64,000 nucleotides of DNA from JACCYQ01 sp036675565 (GTDB taxonomy: Bacteria > Bacteroidota > Bacteroidia > Chitinophagales > Chitinophagaceae). Under the pieces are notes generated by a model. That model searched no databases. It was not told the origin of the DNA and worked only from the letters and a program-made list of their open reading frames with translations. Numbering within the stretch: the stretch's first letter is position 1; each line of letters starts with the position of its first letter. This document shows, piece by piece, positions 24,295 to 33,865 of the stretch. The stretch covers positions 62,001-126,000 of the forward strand of contig JAKFER010000047.1 of NCBI GenBank assembly GCA_036675565.1, given 5' to 3'. Both the position numbers and the translations under genes were made by a program.

Positions 24295-26436
24295 ATGATA
24301 CAGGGGAATAAACTTGCAGATGGTGAATTAAATGAGCCGCTCATTTCGGTCATTACGCCTGTTTATAACCTGGCTTCCATTATTTATGAGACAGCAGATT
24401 GTATTCTCAATCAAACCTTTCACCAATTTGAATGGATTATTATAGATGATGGTTCTACATTTTTAGAAACAAATAATCTACTAGACCAACTTGATCAAAA
24501 AGATAGTCGCATTTTTATTATAAAACACGCCACTAATTTGGGTTTATCCGCCTCAAGAAATACCGGTATAAAACATAGCAGGGCAAATTTTCTTTTCTTT
24601 ATAGATGGAGATGATTTGATCGATCACACATTTCTCGAAAAAGCATTTCTAATCCTGGTGCAAAATGAGAATATTGCATTTGTAAATTCTTATGTAAATG
24701 GTTTTGGTGCGAAGGAATATAAATGGACTGGCGGATTTCATGAATCAGAACTTTTTCTGAAGGAAAACCGGAACACCAGTTGCTTTATGGCCCGGAGAGA
24801 AGTGTTTGATCATGTGATGTTTGATGAAACCATGAAAGATGGTTGTGAAGATTGGGATTTTTGGCTGCATGCCGCATCAAAGAATTTTTGGGGTTATACT
24901 ATTCCTGAGTTTTTATTTTTTTATCGACGCAGCGCAGAAAACAAATGGACCACATTAAATGGTAAAAATTCTTTAGCAGAAATACAAAAAAGGCTATATG
25001 AAAAATATAGTACCCGTCTAAAAAAAAATTTCCCAAAAATTTCATTTCCCTGTAATTCATTTAGTGATAAAATTCCTTTTGTCAATGAAAAATCCTTAGC
25101 AATTCAGAACCCGGGAAAACATGTAATTTGTATTTTTCCCTGGTTACAGGTTGGTGGTGCCGACCAGTTTAATTTTAATTTACTGCAAGGATTAAAAAAC
25201 AAAGGTTGGCATATAACTATATTAACAACATTAGAAGATGAACATAACTGGGAAGATAAATTCAGAACAATAACATCTGACATTTTTCATATAGCAAATC
25301 TTGGTTCCACATCTCAATACCCGGTAATTATAGAATACCTGGTTACTACGCGGAATCCAAGGGTTATTTTCTTATCGCATTCCATGTATGGATATTATTT
25401 TTCACCAATTTTAAAAAACCGTTTTCCCAATTTACCCATAGTTGATTTCCTTCACTGTGAAGATAAAAATTGGTATAACGGCGGTTATCCGCGATTTTCA
25501 GCAAATTTTGAAGCATTTATTGATCGAACTTTTACAACATCCCATGCCCTGCGCCAGGCTAGTATATCGTACGGATCATTGTCAGAAAAAACGGAGGTAT
25601 GCTATATAAATGTTGATACAAATAAAATAAGACGGGACAATCAAAACCGTGCATCATTCAGAAAACAATTAGGTATTGATGATGATGAAATGGTAATATT
25701 ATATGCGGCCAGGCTTACTGAACAGAAGCAACCATTCGTATTGATACAAACGCTGTATAAACTTCAACAAAAATTCTCAAATTTTCATTTTATAATTATT
25801 GGCGATGGACCAGATAGACACATGATTCAATCCGCCATGAATGATAAAAAGCTCACTGGCAGTTTTACATATTTGAAAAGCCAGCCCCATCATGTGGTTA
25901 TGGAATACATGGATGCTGCAGATATATTCTTTTTGCCATCGCTCTATGAAGGCATTGCATTGACTTTTTTTGAAGCCATGGCAAAAAATCTTGCCATCGT
26001 AGGAGCAGATGTTGGTGGACAACATGAATTAGTTTTAAATACTTGTGGTGTATTGGTACCACAGCTAAATCCTGAAACAGATACCAATAACTATTACAAT
26101 GAGCTTGCAAAACTTTTATCAGATCCTGGTTTAGTGAAAGAAATGGGAGATAACGCAAGGAAAAGAGTTGTCGAATTTTTTAACCTGGAATTAATGGTTA
26201 ACCAGGTAGATGCGTGTTTCATAAATATTTCTGTACAAAAACAAAATAACGAAGCATATCAAGCCGCCTATTTATTACTGCTAAATAAAATTATGAGTTT
26301 AGAAAAGGAGCGTCTTGAATATTTGGAATTGTCAAATTCAAAAGTTGGTAAATTTATTTCGAGATATAGAAATCCTTACCGAAAAGCCAGGCAGGTTTAT
26401 CATAATGTAAGGAGCATTTTAAAAAAAGGAATTTGA
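24295..26436 (+). CDS. Bifunctional glycosyltransferase, GT2 + GT4 fusion
   Basis: The 713-residue protein has an N-terminal GT2/GT-A domain (about 15-240: SVITPVYNLASIIYETADCI, IIDDGS, FIDGDD as DxD, CEDWDFWLH as acceptor-side acid motif) and a GT4/GT-B domain (about 275-655: CIFPWLQVGGADQFNFNLLQ, RLTEQKQP, PSLYEGIALTFFEAMAKNL). It ends in a basic tail (SRYRNPYRKARQVYHNVRS) that may touch the membrane. Order of domains matches the preceding fusion, and the two are probably paralogues. The next gene starts within its stop codon (TTGA overlap), implying coupling. Donor sugars unknown. Confidence 0.92.
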   Translation: MIQGNKLADGELNEPLISVITPVYNLASIIYETADCILNQTFHQFEWIIIDDGSTFLETNNLLDQLDQKDSRIFIIKHATNLGLSASRNTGIKHSRANFLFFIDGDDLIDHTFLEKAFLILVQNENIAFVNSYVNGFGAKEYKWTGGFHESELFLKENRNTSCFMARREVFDHVMFDETMKDGCEDWDFWLHAASKNFWGYTIPEFLFFYRRSAENKWTTLNGKNSLAEIQKRLYEKYSTRLKKNFPKISFPCNSFSDKIPFVNEKSLAIQNPGKHVICIFPWLQVGGADQFNFNLLQGLKNKGWHITILTTLEDEHNWEDKFRTITSDIFHIANLGSTSQYPVIIEYLVTTRNPRVIFLSHSMYGYYFSPILKNRFPNLPIVDFLHCEDKNWYNGGYPRFSANFEAFIDRTFTTSHALRQASISYGSLSEKTEVCYINVDTNKIRRDNQNRASFRKQLGIDDDEMVILYAARLTEQKQPFVLIQTLYKLQQKFSNFHFIIIGDGPDRHMIQSAMNDKKLTGSFTYLKSQPHHVVMEYMDAADIFFLPSLYEGIALTFFEAMAKNLAIVGADVGGQHELVLNTCGVLVPQLNPETDTNNYYNELAKLLSDPGLVKEMGDNARKRVVEFFNLELMVNQVDACFINISVQKQNNEAYQAAYLLLLNKIMSLEKERLEYLELSNSKVGKFISRYRNPYRKARQVYHNVRSILKKGI

Positions 26437-28577
26437 AATATTGGTTGTTAACAACAGAATTTCCACCGCAGTATGGTGGCGGCATTGGAACTTATTGTTA
26501 TCAATGGTGTAAGCTATTGAAGCAGTATAATAATAATGTTACAGTCTTTATGCCGGATATCAATGAAAAATATTTCAGAGAAATAATCCAGGATAATATT
26601 CGTGTAGTTTATTTTTCTCCATACCTGGAAAACACTTCTTCAATCCTGGGTTACGAAACAATGATCAGCTATTCATTTGCAAAAATTGTGGAGATCTACA
26701 TGCAAAAAGAAGGAATTCCTGAATGGCTTGAGTCACAGGAATATAATGGAATAGCCTATTATATACTGCAAAAAAAACATTTACATTATCCCTTATTCCG
26801 TGATTTAAAAGTTTTAATTACCTGTCATTGTCCATCATTTATCACTTTTGAACACAACCACATAAATACTTACCAGCTTCCTTATTTCTGGATAGGGGAG
26901 ATGGAAAGATTTTGTATGAAGGCTGCAGATCATTGTATATCGCCAAGCAAATATTTAATTGACAACATACATTCAAAGTATCCCGGGCTGGTAAACCGGT
27001 ATTCAGTACTGCATAATCCTTATATTTTTAACCATGATTCGGGCAATAAAAAGGAACTGTCAAATGAAGTGTTGATGATAGGAAAGCTTTCCCCAGCCAA
27101 AGGAATTTTACAAACGCTTAAAACTTTTGACAGGTTATGGAGCAATGGATTTCCATACAAATTAAAATTATTTGGCGATCCGAATTACTATTATCATGCA
27201 GTGGGCACTACAAGTGAAGCTTTTATCAAAAAAAAATATGGCCGGCATTTGGAATCCGGTATGCTGATCATCGCCGGAATGGCAGAACCTGGAAATTTGC
27301 AATCTGAAATTGAACATGCTAATGTTATCCTGGTGCCCAGCACAGTTGAAAATCTGCCTTACACAGTAATTGAAGGAATGTCAAAAGGAAAAATCATAAT
27401 TGCATCTGACCAGGGTGGGCAGCGTGAACTGATTACGGATGGTGTGAATGGTTTTTTATTTGATCATGATAATGTTCATTCATTAGAAAACAAAATTAAC
27501 ATTGCTTTTTCATTGTCCAATGATGAACGGGATGCTATTGGAGCAGCAGCGCAAAATTTAATTGCACAGAAATGCGATCCGCAGCTTTATTATAATGAAA
27601 AAATGGAACTGTTAAAAAAAGTGGTTCCTGCATCTGCTGCAACATTCCCTTTTATAAATGAGGGACAATTCAATCAAAAAGATGATCGTATTACAAACGA
27701 TTTGTTATCCGTGATCATTCCTTTCTACAACATGGGTCAATACATTGATGATACCCTTCAATCAATATATGCATCGGATTACAAGCAATTGGAAATAATC
27801 ATTGTTAATGATGGAAGCACAGAAAAGGAAAGTGTAGAAAAGTTAGAGCAGTTAGCAAGAAAGGATATCAAAATTATTCATCAAACTAACCAGGGACTTG
27901 CATTGGCCCGAAATGTTGGTGCAAGGGAAGCTACAGGAGATTTCCTTGCTTTCCTGGATGCAGATGATAAAATTAGTAATACTTACTATTCCAGGGCTAT
28001 TGAAATTCTGCAATGTAAATCAAACGTATTTTTTGTTGGATGCTGGGTTCAATATTTTGGCGAAAGCAATAATCAATGGCCTGCATTTATTCCTGAGCCA
28101 CCTTATATTCTGTTCCATAATATGGTGAATTCAAGTGGACTGGTTTACAAACGCGAAAGCTTTTTAAAAGCTGGTCTGAATGATCCTCATTTTATATATG
28201 GCATGGAAGATTATGAAAGTGTACTGAATCTTATTGAACATGGTTATGGAGGAGTTGTGATTCCTGAATTTCATTTTTATTACCGGGTACGTAGAAGCTC
28301 CATGGCAAGGGGATTCAATAAAAGTAACATGGCCTATCTATACCAGTTGATAACCGAAAAGCACAAAAAACTATACACTAATTTCGCGACCGACTTAACC
28401 AATTTGCTTAACGCCAATGGACCTGGGTATCAATTTGAAAATCCGACTTTGGATTATCACATACATCCGGGAAATGGTCTTTATGATCGTTTAATACGAA
28501 AAATAAAATTAAAAGTTAAACAGCACCCGGTTTTAAGGAAAACCGCATTAACCATATATCAAAAGATAAAATCCTGA
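26433..28577 (+). CDS. Bifunctional glycosyltransferase, GT4 + GT2 fusion (order reversed)
   Basis: The 714-residue protein carries the same two catalytic folds in the opposite order: GT4/GT-B first (about 1-400: TTEFPPQYGGGIGTYCYQW, GKLSPAKG, PSTVENLPYTVIEGMSKGK) and GT2/GT-A second (about 425-640: SVIIPFYNMGQYIDDTLQS, IIVNDGST, FLDADDK, MEDYESVLNLIEHG). The start is TTG at 26433, preceded by an AAAAAGGA ribosome-binding sequence and overlapping the upstream TGA; no ATG is placed to give the complete GT4 loop. The exporter permease starts 7 bases after its stop. Confidence 0.9.
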   Translation: MKYWLLTTEFPPQYGGGIGTYCYQWCKLLKQYNNNVTVFMPDINEKYFREIIQDNIRVVYFSPYLENTSSILGYETMISYSFAKIVEIYMQKEGIPEWLESQEYNGIAYYILQKKHLHYPLFRDLKVLITCHCPSFITFEHNHINTYQLPYFWIGEMERFCMKAADHCISPSKYLIDNIHSKYPGLVNRYSVLHNPYIFNHDSGNKKELSNEVLMIGKLSPAKGILQTLKTFDRLWSNGFPYKLKLFGDPNYYYHAVGTTSEAFIKKKYGRHLESGMLIIAGMAEPGNLQSEIEHANVILVPSTVENLPYTVIEGMSKGKIIIASDQGGQRELITDGVNGFLFDHDNVHSLENKINIAFSLSNDERDAIGAAAQNLIAQKCDPQLYYNEKMELLKKVVPASAATFPFINEGQFNQKDDRITNDLLSVIIPFYNMGQYIDDTLQSIYASDYKQLEIIIVNDGSTEKESVEKLEQLARKDIKIIHQTNQGLALARNVGAREATGDFLAFLDADDKISNTYYSRAIEILQCKSNVFFVGCWVQYFGESNNQWPAFIPEPPYILFHNMVNSSGLVYKRESFLKAGLNDPHFIYGMEDYESVLNLIEHGYGGVVIPEFHFYYRVRRSSMARGFNKSNMAYLYQLITEKHKKLYTNFATDLTNLLNANGPGYQFENPTLDYHIHPGNGLYDRLIRKIKLKVKQHPVLRKTALTIYQKIKS

Positions 28578-28584
28578 TATCAAA

Positions 28585-29379
28585 ATGATAAAAGTATTTG
28601 GCGACTGGGTTAGCAGATCTAATAGACTGGAAAGAATCTGGTTGCTGGCAAAAATTGAATTCAAGCTGAGATATTATGAAAATAAACTTGGTTTGTTGTG
28701 GGCACTGCTGAAACCTATTTCAGAAATTTTTATTTTTTACATAGCATTTGAGCTTGTGTTGAAGCAGGGGATACCCAATTTTGTTTCTTTTCTTTTTATA
28801 GCATTGATCCTCTGGAACTTTTTTGTAGAGTCTACTACTGGAACCATTCAGTTATTAAGCACAAAAAAGTACCTGTATGAATACACCAATATGAATAAAA
28901 TGGAAATTTATCTTTCCACTATTTTTTCAAATTGTATCGGTTTCTTTTTCAATCTCACATTTTTTATTATTTACTTCCAGTTTATTGATTCCGGAACATT
29001 GGGTTTAAGTTTTTATGCCTTTTATATCATTCCAATCTTTTTAAATCTGCTGATTCTTGCTTTGGGGTTTTCAATGATCTTATCTTCCATTTACGTGCTG
29101 GCAAAAGATATTACACAAATTTGGATGGTTATTACCGGCATCGGATTTTGGATTTCACCCATACTATTTAAATTGGAAACTTTTAGAAATGCCTTGCCGG
29201 GTATAGATTATTTGAACCCCGTTGCAGGCATTATTATCAATGCAAGGAATGTTATGCTTTATCAAAAACCTCCTGAATGGCAATTGTTTTTATTTGATTA
29301 TGCATATGCTATTGTGATAATTATGATAGGTACGTTCATGCTGAATAAAATAGGCGCAAGGGCTGCAGAAAAACTTTAA
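28585..29379 (+). CDS. ABC-2 type polysaccharide exporter, permease subunit (Wzm-like)
   Basis: The 264-residue inner-membrane protein has six predicted hydrophobic segments and the N-terminal amphipathic region RLERIWLLAKIEFKLRYYENKLGLLWALLKP, typical in two pieces of ABC-2 permeases for O-antigens, teichoic acids and capsules (RYK..LG.LW...P). Together with the ATPase 9 bases downstream it would move a lipid-linked glycan, built by the upstream glycosyltransferases, across the inner membrane. That places the cluster in the ABC-dependent (not Wzx/Wzy) route. Confidence 0.92.
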   Translation: MIKVFGDWVSRSNRLERIWLLAKIEFKLRYYENKLGLLWALLKPISEIFIFYIAFELVLKQGIPNFVSFLFIALILWNFFVESTTGTIQLLSTKKYLYEYTNMNKMEIYLSTIFSNCIGFFFNLTFFIIYFQFIDSGTLGLSFYAFYIIPIFLNLLILALGFSMILSSIYVLAKDITQIWMVITGIGFWISPILFKLETFRNALPGIDYLNPVAGIIINARNVMLYQKPPEWQLFLFDYAYAIVIIMIGTFMLNKIGARAAEKL

Positions 29380-29388
29380 AATGGAATT

Positions 29389-30123
29389 ATGGAACATAGT
29401 ATTGCTATAGAGGCAAAGAATATCAGTAAAACATTTCACATAACCGAAGACAGTCATAATACTGTAAAACACAGGTTGTTTAATCTTTTTAATCCAACAA
29501 AAAGCAAAGATGTAAAAGCAGTAAAAGATTTATCACTTGAGATTTTGAAAGGCGAGTGTATTGGTTTGTTAGGAAGAAACGGCAGTGGCAAGTCTACACT
29601 TGTTAAAATATTAGCTGGTGTTTACCCTACGGATACTGGTTATATTCGGATCAATGGTTCAACCATGCTTATGAACCTTGGAGTAGGTATGAGTCATGAA
29701 TTAACAGCCCGCGAAAATATTTATGTTTCAGGGTCTGTATTAGGGTTAAAAATTAAACAGGTAGATGCAATCTTTGACCAGATCGTTGACTTTGCTGAAT
29801 TGAGAGAATTTATAGATACTAAAATTAAATTTTTTTCCTCCGGGATGTTGGCTCGTTTGGCATTTTCCATAGCCGTTAATGCGGGTGCGGATATTATGTT
29901 TTTGGATGAGATTTTTGCGGTAGGTGATATGAAGTTCCAGGAAAAAGCAATCAAGGTTTTTGAAAGTTCCTGGATTGAAGGTAAAACTGTCATACTGGTG
30001 AGCCACAGCATGGAAACGATCAAAAACTATTGTAATAAAGCGGCCTATATGAAAAATGGGGAGTTGGTTTTTTTTGGCGAAACTGGCCAAGCAATTGAAA
30101 AGTACCTTTCAGATAATCAATGA
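29389..30123 (+). CDS. ABC-type polysaccharide exporter, ATP-binding subunit (Wzt/TagH/KpsT-like)
   Basis: The 244-residue ATPase shows Walker A GLLGRNGSGKSTLVK, a modified signature SSGMLARLAFSIA, Walker B IMFLDEIFAVGD and the switch histidine in LVSHSM. The SSGM signature is usual for polysaccharide exporters. The protein ends after the nucleotide-binding domain: the C-terminal carbohydrate-recognition domain of O9a-type Wzt is missing, so export should not need a terminal-sugar cap recognised by this subunit. Its last 7 bases overlap the end of the convergent O-antigen-ligase-like gene. Confidence 0.93.
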   Translation: MEHSIAIEAKNISKTFHITEDSHNTVKHRLFNLFNPTKSKDVKAVKDLSLEILKGECIGLLGRNGSGKSTLVKILAGVYPTDTGYIRINGSTMLMNLGVGMSHELTARENIYVSGSVLGLKIKQVDAIFDQIVDFAELREFIDTKIKFFSSGMLARLAFSIAVNAGADIMFLDEIFAVGDMKFQEKAIKVFESSWIEGKTVILVSHSMETIKNYCNKAAYMKNGELVFFGETGQAIEKYLSDNQ

Positions 30124-31367
30124 TCATTTTTTAATTTATAAGTCAGCAAAAAACTTATAAAAAATCCTGTCAGCATGCCTCCTAAACTCCGGTCAAAATA
30201 TATTTCGGTGATCCAGGCAGTTGCAAATGTGATGATGATTAATATGGTTAGATAATCACGATGATTGCCGGCATAAATTATCGGTAAGGCGATCCATGCA
30301 GTCAGGAAAACTACCAGTCCAATGATACCCATACTGTATAAAATATCCAGGTAGTTGTTATGGACATTTTTTTTTGTAAGAATGGCAAATTGAAAATTTT
30401 TCTCTTCGTATTTTTTTATCAGCGCATCATACTTGTCGCCGATGCCTACACCTGTAATTGGATTTTCTTTGAATAGTTCCCAGCCACAGGTCCATGCAGC
30501 CAACCTGAAATTGGCACCGTTCCATTGATCGCTTGTAACTTCCATATTGTAATGACTTTCAGCACCCATATTCTGGTAATCAAACTTAGTGTATGTAAGC
30601 TCTTTAAAACGGTTAAAAGTTTGCGGCATGAATTTATAAACCATGAAAATTCCAATGATCATACCCATCAGCAATGTCAATCCTTCCAGGTATTTTTTTC
30701 TTTTGATGATGTAATAAAAAATAAATATGCATGATGTGGCATATAATAATCCCATCATCGTTCTGCTGGCTAACAGGTAGCTGATGCCAAATAAGAAAAT
30801 TACTGCAACAAACATCCAGCCCTTCCATTTTGAAGTACTAAAAAATATTTCTCTTGAAAAAATAAAAATGGAAATGTTTACCAGCAATGAAATATAAATG
30901 GATTGGTGACCGATGATATGGGTTAATGAATCATTATACAATAATGCTGTATTGTTTTGAATGAAAGCCTGGCGAATATTCCACCCCAGGCAGAAAGCTG
31001 TGATGATGGTTGTTATAACAGCAAATGATACTAAAACTTTACGCCTGAATGGTGCATCTAATTGTAATACGCCAATGGTTAACGGGAAATACAATAAGGG
31101 AAGCCTTGGATCCAGGAACCTTAATGCCTTGTTTGTATTATTTGACAAAAGCATACTGATACCAATGATCACAAAAAAGAAAAGCATGACTTGTAAATGT
31201 CTTCTTTCTTTAACGGTTTGCCATTTCTCTTTAAGACCAGTCAGGCTGAAACTATAAATAACCAATGCAGCCGTTGCAATAATATTGAGTAACTGGAATC
31301 TTGGTAAAAATAAAACTACCAGGAAAAACAAGATAAGACCGTATAGGATTTTTTCTTTTTTATCCAT
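30117..31367 (-). CDS. O-antigen ligase / polymerase family membrane protein (WaaL/Wzy_C type)
   Basis: The 416-residue protein has about ten to twelve hydrophobic segments and one larger outer loop (about 270-345) holding FRLAAWTCGWELFKENPITGVGIGD followed by KKNVHNNYLDILYSMG in separate stretches, the G.G.....H..Y......G pattern of O-antigen ligases and polymerases. It could transfer the exported glycan to lipid A core or polymerise it. It lies tail to tail with the exporter ATPase (7-base overlap) and 33 bases after fabG on its own strand. Ligase versus polymerase cannot be separated from sequence; the ABC exporter context favours ligase. Confidence 0.85.
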   Translation of the reverse strand: MDKKEKILYGLILFFLVVLFLPRFQLLNIIATAALVIYSFSLTGLKEKWQTVKERRHLQVMLFFFVIIGISMLLSNNTNKALRFLDPRLPLLYFPLTIGVLQLDAPFRRKVLVSFAVITTIITAFCLGWNIRQAFIQNNTALLYNDSLTHIIGHQSIYISLLVNISIFIFSREIFFSTSKWKGWMFVAVIFLFGISYLLASRTMMGLLYATSCIFIFYYIIKRKKYLEGLTLLMGMIIGIFMVYKFMPQTFNRFKELTYTKFDYQNMGAESHYNMEVTSDQWNGANFRLAAWTCGWELFKENPITGVGIGDKYDALIKKYEEKNFQFAILTKKNVHNNYLDILYSMGIIGLVVFLTAWIALPIIYAGNHRDYLTILIIITFATAWITEIYFDRSLGGMLTGFFISFLLTYKLKNDH

Positions 31368-31400
31368 AGGATAAAGAAATTGAAATAGTAATCTCTATCC

Positions 31401-32156
31401 TTACATATATAACCCACCATCAGCAGTGATCACCTGTCCTGTAACATATGCACTCAACTCTGATGCAAGAAATAATGTTACATTGGCGATATCCTCGCCG
31501 CTGGCAAATCGACCCAATGGTATGCCTGCTTTATATTTATCGGCGCTTTCGCCTTCTTTTAAATAACTGGTCATATCTGTTTCAACAAAACCTGGTGCAA
31601 TAGCATTACATCGAATGTTTCGGCTGCCCAATTCTTTAGCCACGGATTTGGTAAACCCGATGATACCTGCTTTTGAAGCCGCATAACTGCTTTGTCCTGC
31701 ATTACCCATTTCACCAATGATCGAACTCATGTTGATAATAGTTCCTGATTTTGCTTTCATCATGGGACGGATGACCTGCTTGGTCATATAAAAAACGCTG
31801 TTCAGGTTTACCTGCATTACATCATTCCATTGTTCTTCGGTCATGCGTAACAGTAAGTTGTCCTTCGAAATACCAGCATTGTTTACACATATATCAACCT
31901 TGCCAAATTCTTTTATTACCTCATTGACAAAAGTTTCGCATTCCGCAAAAACACCTGCATTGCTTTTCCATGCTTTGGCTTTTATACCCAATGCTGTTAA
32001 TTTTTCTTCAAGGGCTTTTGCTTTTTCCGCACTGCTGTCACTTACATAAGTGAACGCAACATCTGCGCCGTGTTCCGCAAATTTTAAAGCGATGGCTTCC
32101 CCGATTCCCCTGGCTGCACCGGTAACAATAGCAACTTTATTTTCAAGTAATTTCAT
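31401..32156 (-). CDS. fabG: 3-oxoacyl-[acyl-carrier-protein] reductase
   Basis: This 251-residue short-chain dehydrogenase matches FabG: TGAARGIGEAIALKFAEHGA NADPH-binding start, NNAGISKDNLLLRM, catalytic Ser in NMSSIIGEMGN, Tyr and Lys in YAASKAG, and the FabG-like IAPGFVETDMT and GYVTGQ-type AYVTGQVITADGG end. It reduces 3-ketoacyl-ACP in fatty-acid synthesis in the cytoplasm. It stands between the GH3-like ligase (125 bases upstream) and the ligase-type membrane protein (33 bases downstream), all on the minus strand. Confidence 0.92.
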   Translation of the reverse strand: MKLLENKVAIVTGAARGIGEAIALKFAEHGADVAFTYVSDSSAEKAKALEEKLTALGIKAKAWKSNAGVFAECETFVNEVIKEFGKVDICVNNAGISKDNLLLRMTEEQWNDVMQVNLNSVFYMTKQVIRPMMKAKSGTIINMSSIIGEMGNAGQSSYAASKAGIIGFTKSVAKELGSRNIRCNAIAPGFVETDMTSYLKEGESADKYKAGIPLGRFASGEDIANVTLFLASELSAYVTGQVITADGGLYM

Positions 32157-32236
32157 AAATGATAAATTATAAAAAAAGAAATGTAAAAGTGGTCGTAAAA
32201 ATAATTGATAAAAAATAAGTTGAAAAATGACTCATG

Positions 32237-32263
32237 CCATCTTTTTTGATTCAATAAAGATGG
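32237..32263 (-). terminator. Hairpin between the GH3-family gene and fabG
   Basis: CCATCTTT (32237-32244) pairs with AAAGATGG (32256-32263) over an 11-base loop. No T tract follows on either strand, so it may be a weak terminator, attenuator or RNA stabiliser. Confidence 0.3.
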
Positions 32264-32281
32264 TAATCCATCATAACCGGA

Positions 32282-33814
32282 TTAATTATTATTTACAGGT
32301 TTTTGTTGATTAATGAAAAGAAGTATTTCTTCCATGATTTGCCGGTCATTGCTCAGCCGCGGAATTTTGTGCTGGCCACCCAGTTTTCCTTTACTCTTTA
32401 ACCAGTTATTAAAAGCTCCCTTATCAACTTTATGAAGAATAGGCATGCTTAATGCAATATCCTTATATCTTTTTGCTTCGTAGTCGCTGTTCGTTTGTTG
32501 CAGCGCTTTATCAAGTTCTTCGGTAAATGTTTGCAAATTGGCTGGTTCCTTTTCAAATTCAACTAACCATTCATGTGCACCGTTCGATGCTTCTGAAAAA
32601 TATACAGGCGCTGCCGTATAATCATTCACCGTTGCACCCGTTTTTTCACAAGCTACAGCAATGGCCTTGTCCGTATTATCTACAATCACTTCTTCACCAA
32701 AAGCATTGATATAATGTTTTATGCGACCGGAAACTTTTATGCGATAAGGTGCTAAAGAAACAAAGCGAATGGTATCGCCCACTATATAACGCCAAAGCCC
32801 ACCCAGTGTTGAAATAATGATTGCATAGTTTTTCCCTTCTTCAACCTCATTTAACTGTAAAGTTTTGGGATGTTTTTTGCCGGCTTCTTCAAGGGGCATG
32901 AATTCATAAAATATGCCGTGGTTTGCCATCAGCAACATGCCATCAATGTTGATATCATCCTGGGCAGCAAAAAATCCTTCAGATGCATTATAGCTTTCTA
33001 TATAAGCAATGGGTTTGCCGATAATCTTTTCAAATTGTTCGCGGTAAGGAACAAAGCTTACCCCTCCATGTAAATAAAGTTCCAGGTTGGGCCACACTTC
33101 ACTGATTGTTTTTTTACCAGTAATCTCCAAAATTCTTTTTAATAATACCAGCGTCCAGGTGGGTACGCCGGCCATAGAGGTTACATTTTCGTTGATGGTG
33201 GAAGACGCCAGTTTTTCAATTTTTTCTTCCCATTCATCCATTAATGCAATGGACAGGTCGGGCGTACGCATCCAGTTTGACCAGAAAGGTGAATTCTGTA
33301 ATACAACGGCGCTCAAATCTCCAAATTGAATTTCTTCATTAACCATATTGATCTGGTGGCTGCCTCCCAACACCAGCGATTTGCCGGTTAATAATTCACT
33401 TTCAGGATTTCGGATATAGTACATCGTTATAACATCTTTCGATGCTTTGTAATGACCATCCTTGAGACTTTCTTCGCTAATTGGAATGAATTTGCTTTTG
33501 GCACTTGTAGTTCCACTGCTTTTTGCAAACCAGCGAATCGGTGTGTTCCACAGAATATTATCCTCTCCATCCATCATACGCTGGATATAAGGTTTCAGAT
33601 CTTCATATTCATTCACAGGCACACGCTCTTTAAAATCATCCAGTAACCTGATATCTTTAAAATTATGCTGGCGACCAAACTCGGTATACTGCCCGGCAGC
33701 AATAAGATCCTGCCATACGGCATGCTGGGAAGCCATTGGGTCATTGATCCATTGCTCTATGGACCATTGACGTAAACGAGCCAGTCGGGATATAGCGGGA
33801 CTTAATAACTTCAT
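32282..33814 (-). CDS. GH3-family acyl-adenylating enzyme (auxin-responsive GH3 superfamily)
   Basis: GH3 proteins (named after the plant auxin-responsive family, not glycoside hydrolase 3) activate a carboxylate with ATP and join it to an amine. The 510-residue protein shows the three ATP/AMP motifs of the family: FAKSSGTTSAKSKFIPIS (about 112-129), YIESYNASEGFFAAQ, and LWRYIVGDTIRF with the C-terminal INAFGEEVIV segment. No signal peptide. It lies 51 bases after lptB on the same strand, a Bacteroidota arrangement with no established bacterial substrate; the amine and acid are unknown. Residues for a plant hormone role are not implied. Confidence 0.9.
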   Translation of the reverse strand: MKLLSPAISRLARLRQWSIEQWINDPMASQHAVWQDLIAAGQYTEFGRQHNFKDIRLLDDFKERVPVNEYEDLKPYIQRMMDGEDNILWNTPIRWFAKSSGTTSAKSKFIPISEESLKDGHYKASKDVITMYYIRNPESELLTGKSLVLGGSHQINMVNEEIQFGDLSAVVLQNSPFWSNWMRTPDLSIALMDEWEEKIEKLASSTINENVTSMAGVPTWTLVLLKRILEITGKKTISEVWPNLELYLHGGVSFVPYREQFEKIIGKPIAYIESYNASEGFFAAQDDINIDGMLLMANHGIFYEFMPLEEAGKKHPKTLQLNEVEEGKNYAIIISTLGGLWRYIVGDTIRFVSLAPYRIKVSGRIKHYINAFGEEVIVDNTDKAIAVACEKTGATVNDYTAAPVYFSEASNGAHEWLVEFEKEPANLQTFTEELDKALQQTNSDYEAKRYKDIALSMPILHKVDKGAFNNWLKSKGKLGGQHKIPRLSNDRQIMEEILLFINQQKPVNNN

Positions 33815-33865
33815 TTCCGGAAAGTTAAATTATTTGGCAAAAACAATCATGTAATGGACAGGAAT

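Noticed and set aside
19321..31367. Surface-glycan cluster as a recent mobile island
   Set aside because: It looks more AT-rich than its flanks by eye, but no integrase, transposase, tRNA or direct repeats bound it, and composition was not computed.
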